Positions 57,384 through 64,000 of a stretch of DNA of 64,000 bases are shown here, in pieces; the stretch's first letter is position 1; every line of letters begins with the position of its first letter. Origin of the DNA: Episyrphus balteatus (Eukaryota > Arthropoda > Insecta > Diptera > Syrphidae); the NCBI RefSeq assembly GCF_945859705.1, contig NC_079136.1, forward strand, positions 112,550,028-112,614,027. Direction: 5' to 3'. The translations under genes and the position numbers were made by a program. A model generated the notes under the pieces. It made no database searches. It saw only the letters and a list, made by a program, of their open reading frames with translations, and was not told the DNA's origin.

Positions 57384-58497
57384 TGGAAAATTTTTCAAAA
57401 ATTTTTTAGAGGGTAAATGTGCGAAAAAATTTTCATTTCTTTTTATTAATCTTTGATCGAGAGTTAAACGCTGTGCTGCGGTACTGAAAGTGGTATACCT
57501 AGTTGCATTATAGTGCTCTCGACAGATTCGTACTACTGTCTCCTCCTTTCACATTCAGAGTACCTAGTGTTTTTTTCAAAGTTCTTGTGTCGCAAACATT
57601 TTACACAAACAGCAAGGAGTTGAGTCATCCTTAAAAAAAAACTCTTTATTTCGTTCGAACTTTGTTATGTGCTGAATCCAAAACTGTTTACAGATTAATT
57701 TATATCACGTCAAGAGTGTTTGGGCTATACTTATCAATATTTTCGTTATATACGATCATGTTCCGCAATTCGAACGAAAGTGAATTCAAATCACTTATCA
57801 ATTTCACGTGAAATGAAATATCAATATTCTTCATTTCGATCGGTTTCGAAAACTTCGAAATTGCTTCTTACTGTCAAAACTGAAGGATCTTCCATTTTTA
57901 TTTTGTTTCTAAAGTGAAATTACTTCTGATCCGAAAATTCTTTTTGATCCGAAATATATATGTTTTTTCGTAATATGTTGCTCTTTAATCCAAATCGGAA
58001 GCGCAATACTGCAATTTTCTTAAAGAAACCTGTTGACCACTTAGATTTTGAGATATCAAAAATTTCTATTTCCAATACAATATCTTTGAGAAAAATATTA
58101 TTAAAAAAAAGTAAATATTTGAACAAATACGGCGTTTTGAGATTGCATAAGAAGTTTTGCAAAAATTTAACGGTGATGTAATTGGACGTCAAAATACTAA
58201 AAAAAATTATCTAAAGAATTCGGAATTGGACTGAAATCCGAAAAAAAAATTATCACAATCCTCATCGTCAGCTAAGGCTCTTACTCAAACAAACCCAAAC
58301 AGCCATTTCAGAATTTGGAGGGAGCTCGAGCATCTGTGCTGCCTCTAAATCTCTAAGATTTACGAACAAGTTTTAGTTAATCATGTACATTATGATGAAA
58401 TCAGCTAAATAAAAACGTGATCTTAAGACTTGGGGGGGGGGGAGGGGGGGGCTTGAGCCCCCTGAGCCCCCCCCCACAATACGCCACTGTTCTCCAT
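57342..58497. mobile_element. non-autonomous hAT-like element with 8-bp TSD TTCTCCAT
   Basis: TTCTCCAT at 57342-57349 is repeated at 58490-58497. The 1140-bp element between (57350-58489) begins CAGTGGCGTAT and ends ACGCCACTG. Sequence next to the ends is G-rich on the left and C-rich on the right (GGAGGGGGCT; GAGCCCCCCCCC). An 8-bp TSD with CAGTG termini is diagnostic of hAT elements. No transposase is present. The target is a GTCCGTC-family repeat, whose two halves (to 57341 and 58498-58570) join across the TSD into the expected CTCCAT...TTGGTTTTGA sequence. Confidence 0.9.
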
Positions 58498-58570
58498 TGG
58501 TTTTGAATACAACCTCAATTTTTTTTTAGACACGAAACCAATACTTTCCCTATAGAGCAAGTAAAAATAT
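58498..58570 (-). repeat. remainder of the GTCCGTC-family repeat interrupted by the hAT element
   Basis: TGGTTTTGAATACAACCTCA, TAGACACGAAACCAATACTT and CCTATAGAGCAAGTAAAAAT match 22290-22360 in inverse orientation. Confidence 0.75.
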
Positions 58571-60949
58571 CTACGACAACGGGAAGTTCTCTATAATTCT
58601 GATGATCGGTCAGTCAGTTAGAGATTTTGTAATTTTTGGGTTGCTTCCTTTAATTAAGGGTGTGATGCCATAGTTGAAAGGGAACTTGGCTGGGTACTAC
58701 ATTGCCCCTTGATTGCAGTTACATGTTGCTAACGCAACCCATTCTTTATGGAATGATGAATTAAGCTTGGATGAGTTGATAGACAAGTACTGGTAACTGG
58801 ACATAAAAAAACAATACATATTTTATGGCCAATATCAGTTTAGATTTCAGACGCCGCCGCTTTCTGGAAACATATATACCTATGTTTCCATTTATAATTT
58901 TTATATAAAAACCTAACAAATAATTATGTTATTATTTTGTGTACTTTTCCACTTACTTAAATACGAAGAAATTTACAGTCACTGTTACATTAATTTTAAG
59001 ATCTATATTTTTTGTTACATCTGTAACCTGCCCTAATAAATGCAATTTGAAAATGGGATAGTATCAGAATAAAAAAAAAAACTATAATATGAATGAATGA
59101 TGAAAGAAATATGAAGAATTATGTGAACAAAAAAGAATAAACAATACAAAAAAAAAAAAAAAAAAAAACCTCCTGCAAGAATAAAGGACTCAAGAAATCA
59201 CTCTCAGGAACCAAAGAACTGAAGAATAAAGAAATCAAGCTTCAGCAGTTTTAAGCAGAAAAAAAAGAAAAAACTGAAACTTTGGTTATTCACGTGGCTT
59301 CGATGTGGAGATAGGTAGAGTTTTATATTTTTATATATATTTTTAAATCACATAACAGAATCATATTTTTTTTCTCTAGTCTTTGTCCTGTGTCGCCCAC
59401 TCACCGGCCGGCTACTTCGTCATCATCCTCGTCAACCACTCTGTTATACAATCCTCATCGTTTGCGTATCGTCCTTTTCCTTACCTTTAGCCTTGGCTAT
59501 GTGAGAACTTGAGTATAAGGATAGTCTTCAGATGATGGACCCCCAATGAGGAAAAAAAAGGACAAAACAGATACGAGTTGTCTCGGTAGTTATTATTTTT
59601 AGTATTCCCATGACGTTGTCGAGAGTGTCCTTCCCTGTCTCGGATTTAAGCTACACGACCATCACCATATCCCCAAACATAGTCCACCATAGATATAAAA
59701 GGAGAGATCCTTTGGGGTCAATCTGGCCTACACACAGTGTCCTGCCTATATCTCTCTTTTGTGGTCTTTAACCGATGAAATTGGATCAGGAGTTCGTGGG
59801 TATATAGAGGGAGACCAGTCGAAGGGGCTTATATCTACATTTGTGTTTATTTTCATAGCTTGTCATTGGGTTTTATCGTTTTTGAATGGACGAACAGAGT
59901 TGGGGTGGGTAAAGGGGGTTGATGTTGTATAGTGAAATCAAGCTATGACTATATTAAGTCAGCATGCAAATGTGGCAGGAAATAGGATACAATTGAGGAT
60001 ATTATTTGTCTGTGTTTGTTTTAGGAATCAATTTTTCAATCAAATGTTAGTGATTTCATTGAGCATGTTTATATAAATGTATCTATATACTATCTTGCTC
60101 TATTTATCTTTGGTTCGATAGTTATATTTGAAGAGATAGTATTTAATTTTTATTTTATGAACGTTAAGTTTAGATAACATGACAATTTGTGATGTAATCA
60201 TAATTTGTTTAAGGAATAATTTTTAGATAACAAAATTCATAATAAGACATTTATTTTACTGGAAACTAACACTTTGGAGTAATTCCATTTAATGGTTGAA
60301 ACATTCAAATCATGATGAAAGGAATGTTGCTTTTGTAAGTGAAAGTATTTAATGTAGGTAAGGTTTGCAGGATTAACTGGTGCTTAAGTTGTTTATATCT
60401 TTTTTTTTTCCTAATAAAAAGTGATGAAAATCTATGTAAGCAGTATAATGGAGATTATTTAGCTAGCAGTGCTAGTTCAGAAATATCCTAGTATATGTAA
60501 GATATTTATTTTTGGGGAATTTTTTTTTGTTATTTAAAATGTGTTTTTTTTAATATTTCTTTATTCTATAACTGGAAATTTTTTGGAATCTAATTATTTT
60601 GAACTAAATTTTCAAAACGGAATTCCTTAAACTATATTACTCAAAATGATTTATCTAAAATTTATAACTTGGGTCCCAACAACTTTTTTCATAAGCATTT
60701 TATATAAAAGTTTTGAGTTTGTTAAGAATTTCATTTTAATGTTAATTCGCTTTAGGTATATTATAAAATCAATGATTTTTTTTCTAAGAAAATAAACAAT
60801 TTAAATACAAATTTAAAATTTATTGACATAGGTTAAGAACATACATGGCCTAAAAATCACTTCTTTTTTCTGCCCCACTCGTGAAAGTAGAAAAGACGGT
60901 GTTTTAGCAGTCTGTATATTTTTATTTAAAATAGTAAGTTTAACATCTT
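58571..60949. other. single-copy-like non-coding DNA
   Basis: 59390-60000 has mixed, more GC-rich composition (ACTCACCGGCCGGCTACTTC at about 59399), as in unique intron or regulatory DNA. An A run of more than 20 lies near 59149-59168. No exon with both splice sites was found. Confidence 0.4.
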
Positions 60950-61228
60950 CTTAACACCAGAGATACACAAAGGAGATGGGAAACTTTCGTACGTTTTACC
61001 CCGCAAAACCCATTTGTTTATTTCGTGTTGTTGTAATTTCTTTTGTATTCGTGAATAAATGTGAAAAACACACACAGTGTAATCAGAATCACAGTGTTTT
61101 TACGCATACTTAGCCAAAAATATCCTATTTTTCACGCATACTTATCCAAAAATGTCTGCCGGAGCTTGTAGGCAAACCCGTATGACGTCAGAAGTTTCTC
61201 ATCTCTTTTGGGTATCTCTGCTTAACAG
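60950..61228. mobile_element. 263-bp hAT-like MITE with 8-bp TSD (7/8 match)
   Basis: CTTAACAC at 60950-60957 and CTTAACAG at 61221-61228 flank CAGAGATACACAAAGGAGAT (60958) and the complement of CAGAGATACCCAAAAGAGAT (ending 61220). Inside lie two near-identical direct repeats of ACGCATACTTAGCCAAAAAT (about 61103 and 61135). Short TIRs starting CAGAG and an 8-bp duplication fit hAT. Confidence 0.8.
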
Positions 61229-62282
61229 AGACTTTAAAAGAGATTTTTATTTAATTCAAAATGTTCCTCACGAATAGGACTCCAACAAATAAAGACATCA
61301 ATAAGCCAGACTTCAAAATTTTTTTCGGCTCCCGGAAATTGCTCCAAAATTTTTTTTTAAACAAACTCCAGATTTGCTCATAAGAAAAAACGTCAGAATA
61401 TTTCTTTTGGTGAAAAACGGCAGCAGGCCGCGCCTTAATTTGTTGACTCAAAATTCAGCAAAAACAAATGTTTTTTTTTATAATTTTGCCTTTTTTTGGT
61501 ACTCAACCATACTAACGTTATGTAATAAAAACTGGAACATTAATTTATGTTACCATATTTATGTAAAAACAGTTGTCTGGCTCTTCTTCCAAAACAAAGA
61601 AGGAAGTAACGCCAGATATTTTCTGGCTTTTTTTCCAATTTTTTTTCTCTCTCTTTTTCCATGTTTAGAAAAAGATTTTTTTTTGGGAAAAAATACCTAC
61701 CGGAAATTCTGGAAATAACCTAAGAAAATTTTTGCATTTTTTGCCTAGGAAAAAAAGCCAGATTTTGTATGAAGAATTTTTTTGGCTTTTTTTCCAAAAA
61801 AAAATCTGGTATTATTTCCTATGGCGTATTTTCCAGGAGCCGCCAGATTATTTCTTTTTGTGAAAATTGGAAAATGTCCCAGAAAAATATGAGGGAACAA
61901 GGCAGAAATATTGGAAATTGTGCCAGGCAGCTATGAAAAAAGAGCCGAAAATGATATGGAAACTAGGCCTGAAAATAATACATTCGGTCTTAGTTTCCGC
62001 ATATAATTTGGGAAAAAGACCCTGAAAATTAATAAATTCTGGTTTATTTTCCACATTTCATTAAAAAAAAATACCAAAAGTTTTGGTGTATATTTTTTTC
62101 GAACAAATGACAATTTGAGTCGTAACACTTTTGGATCAAACTAATAAAAAAGTCTACTAAAGTAGAGTCAAACCTTGCGTAGATTTTGGCACTAGATTTG
62201 GATTATATTCTTTTTTTACTTGGTCCGTTACAGCTGTGAAAACTCCATATAAGGAAACAAAATTTAAAAACAAATCGTTGCT
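61229..62282. other. non-coding stretch with GGCTTTTTTTCC-type motifs
   Basis: 61590-61870 repeats CCAGAT, CTGGCTTTTTTTCCA and its complement at irregular spacing, suggesting degraded inverted repeats. No gene seen. Confidence 0.4.
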
Positions 62283-62480
62283 GTAGTTTTAATACCTCGT
62301 AACCCAAAAAAGGCGATTTTGGACAAATGATGCAACTATATTGTTTGTCTAACATCGATATTTTCAGAGCTTCGCTTAATCAAAGCCAGATCATTTGTAT
62401 TGATTCTCATACATTTCAAACTAAGGTTTTTGCCTCACCTGAAAAAAAAACTTTTCTAGGTTACAAGGTATTAGAACTAC
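62283..62480. mobile_element. miniature inverted-repeat element, CTCGTAACCC family, copy 2
   Basis: GTAGTTTTAATACCTCGTAA at the left faces AAGGTATTAGAACTAC at the right. The interior matches the copy at 29705-29944 over GCGATTTTGGACAAATGATG, ACATCGATATTTTCAGAGCT and TTGATTCTCATACATTTCA. Confidence 0.75.
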
Positions 62481-63310
62481 TACTACAGCGACGAAATTAT
62501 TCACTTGGAAAGTTTGATACCTACTTGATTTTAAGTCAAATATGCAACATTTCCACGAAATTTCATAAATGTCTACAGTGTTTTGGTTCCCAGTTCCCCT
62601 TAAAACCTCCAACATCAACTTCCAAAAATCTTCCTTATCTACTTATTCCTTAATACATTCGAAGTTACTGGACGATTCTTTCACTTATTGAACCTTTTTA
62701 AAATTAATTTTGCAAGCTTTCATTTGAAAAAGATATGCAAAGAATTTTTCACAAAAATTATTACAGGACGGATTTTCTTAAGTAAATTTGAAATCATTTT
62801 TATAACCTTACATATTTTCACCATCAGTAACCTAAGTTTTGTTGATTCTTTTGAAATCCTATCCTTTTTTTGTTGCTTTTCGAAACAGATGTTAAAACCC
62901 TTTCAAATGTCAGATCAACAAATATTTTCGCTGAGAAAACGATAAATCAAATTTTCGAAGAAAAAAAAAAACATTTATCATCGATTTTCAAACCAATTCA
63001 TCATAATATCTCACTCACTCCAAATATTTTGAATATTTCCAATTGGCTGGTAACCTACTTCAGACATCATAAATATTTCTCATTGAAAAATAAAAAAATA
63101 AAAAGCAGTTTCTTTATAAAAAGACCATCAAGATTATTCCCACACAGTGTGTCTTTTACATTCTTCAAAAATGTCAAATATAGTTACGTTATTATTATTT
63201 GAAAGTCATACAGTCCAATATATAATCTGTCTTTTCCACAACAACAAAAAATGAAACTGCCTTAGGAGACAAAGCTCACAAAGAGCCCTTCATTTAAATA
63301 CCTTCTGTTG
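62481..63310. other. AT-rich non-coding stretch
   Basis: Open frames here are long only by AT-rich chance and show no family pattern. No gene supported. Confidence 0.45.
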
Positions 63311-63335
63311 TACACTGAGAGAAAAAAGTTCTTAA
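63311..63335 (+). repeat. single terminus of the TA-CACTGAGGG family
   Basis: TA followed by CACTGAGAGAAAAAAGTT matches the ends at 21712 and 41352. The opposite end is not recognisable before the window closes. Confidence 0.5.
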
Positions 63336-63553
63336 ATTGTAAAATATAAAGTTGAAACTTTTATCGAAGAAAATTTTAATTTTATTGAAACTAAAAAATT
63401 AAAAAAATACACTTACCATATTAATTAGAAAATGTAAACATACAAACCGTAGACAAATTGAGGGCTTGATCATACATACACAGATACACTAGACCAAAAA
63501 ACTAAGGGAACAACAAAAAGTTTGATTTTTTTAGTGATTTTCGAAGAAAAAAA

Positions 63554-63814
63554 GCATATCGTCGGTCTCATAAGAAAACCTCGTAACTCCACTTTTTTTC
63601 AAAAATGACTTTTGAATGCCATTCTTTAGAAAATATGTCAGCGGAGCAACCCAGAAAATTGGGGGTCATTCCGAAAACTCTAAATAGATTTAAATTCAAA
63701 TTTTGCACAGCGCGTTTCTTCCCAACTACTCTATTGTTTGTTTATTCTTTCGTCTCTCCTGTAAAATTTTGAGTTTGGGAGTTACGAGGTTTTCTCATGA
63801 GACCGACGATATGT
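63554..63814. mobile_element. short inverted-repeat element with CGTCGGTCTCAT arms
   Basis: CATATCGTCGGTCTCATAAG at about 63555 faces CTTATGAGACCGACGATATG-type sequence ending at 63814 (one difference, CATGAG). The arms are about 36 bp and include AAAACCTCGTAACTCC. The inner CCTCGTAAC motif is shared with the 29705/62283 family. No coding capacity and no clear TSD. Confidence 0.7.
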
Positions 63815-64000
63815 GTAAGCTACATATTTTTGTTTACAAATTTTTTAACACACAACAAAAAATAATGGGCAGTTGCTACGCAAAAATTAAAAGTATTTTA
63901 TGACAAAAAAATACAACATTTTTGTGTTGGTTTTTAGTCTGAAAAAGAGTGGGAATTTTTTTTTTGTTTAAACAAAGTTAAATTTCAGTTAGACTACTTT
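63815..64000. other. non-coding tail of the window
   Basis: AT-rich sequence; nothing recognised. Confidence 0.4.

Noticed and set aside
59391..59500. GC-richer stretch after a TTTTTCTCTAG acceptor-like site, open for about 37 codons
   Set aside because: No donor follows in frame and the translation has no recognisable pattern; probably unique intronic DNA.
61374..61718. 114-codon plus-strand open frame
   Set aside because: Phe/Lys-rich translation of poly-T/A sequence with no domain.

Overview
The window is AT-rich eukaryotic nuclear DNA, most likely from an insect with a large, repeat-laden genome. A fly is plausible from the CAG/TTG-rich intron-like stretches, but the species cannot be fixed from sequence. 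Only one candidate host coding piece is visible: a first coding exon at 9936-10110 (+), with a signal peptide and a Ser/Gly/Asn-rich stretch, ending at a clean phase-1 splice donor. No later exon of it was found, so much of the window to its right may be its first intron.

Almost everything else recognisable is mobile DNA, much of it nested. 1-390 is the tail of a non-LTR retrotransposon reverse transcriptase. 2901-3772 is a foldback element with a 9-bp target duplication (TSD). 5261-7034 may be a terminal-inverted-repeat (TIR) element and holds a hammerhead-ribozyme-like core on the minus strand. 7501-7887 is an internally deleted Penelope-like fragment joining an RT tail to a GIY-YIG tail. 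15288-15938, 24614-25461 and 40431-40709 are three long inverted-repeat elements with CAC termini and TAA/TTA TSDs. 17027-18806 is a 1.8-kb giant inverted repeat. 21357-23814 is a TIR element hosting a TA-flanked CACTGAGGG element. 23917-27085 is a Harbinger-like element with two more elements nested in it. Copies of several of these families recur at 29705, 35160, 41352, 56615-58570, 60958, 62283 and 63313.

The centrepiece is 43981-56040. A TA-flanked repeat was split by an 11.4-kb CACTA/EnSpm-like DNA transposon (44204-55574, TIR CCCAARTAACA). On the minus strand it encodes a Tnp2-like transposase (exon 50686-52921) that runs in frame into the N-terminus of a second protein. That protein continues over five more exons (47207 down to 45353) and ends in a DUF4806-type domain. 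A splice acceptor at 50895-50896 just before an internal ATG at 50878 suggests two proteins sharing one 3' exon set through alternative splicing. The long intron after the shared exon was invaded by a 5'-truncated Jockey/CR1-type retrotransposon (48682-50217) and a foldback repeat. The element carries three kinds of tandem array near its ends. One extra A in an A10 run breaks the DUF4806 frame, and the retrotransposon RT is also broken at a homopolymer, so both could be decay or assembly error.

The stretches between these units (for example 8400-9900, 13000-14900, 18800-21300, 27100-29700, 32600-35100, 36100-39300, 41600-43900, 58600-60900) look like ordinary single-copy intronic or intergenic DNA with microsatellites and no supportable gene.
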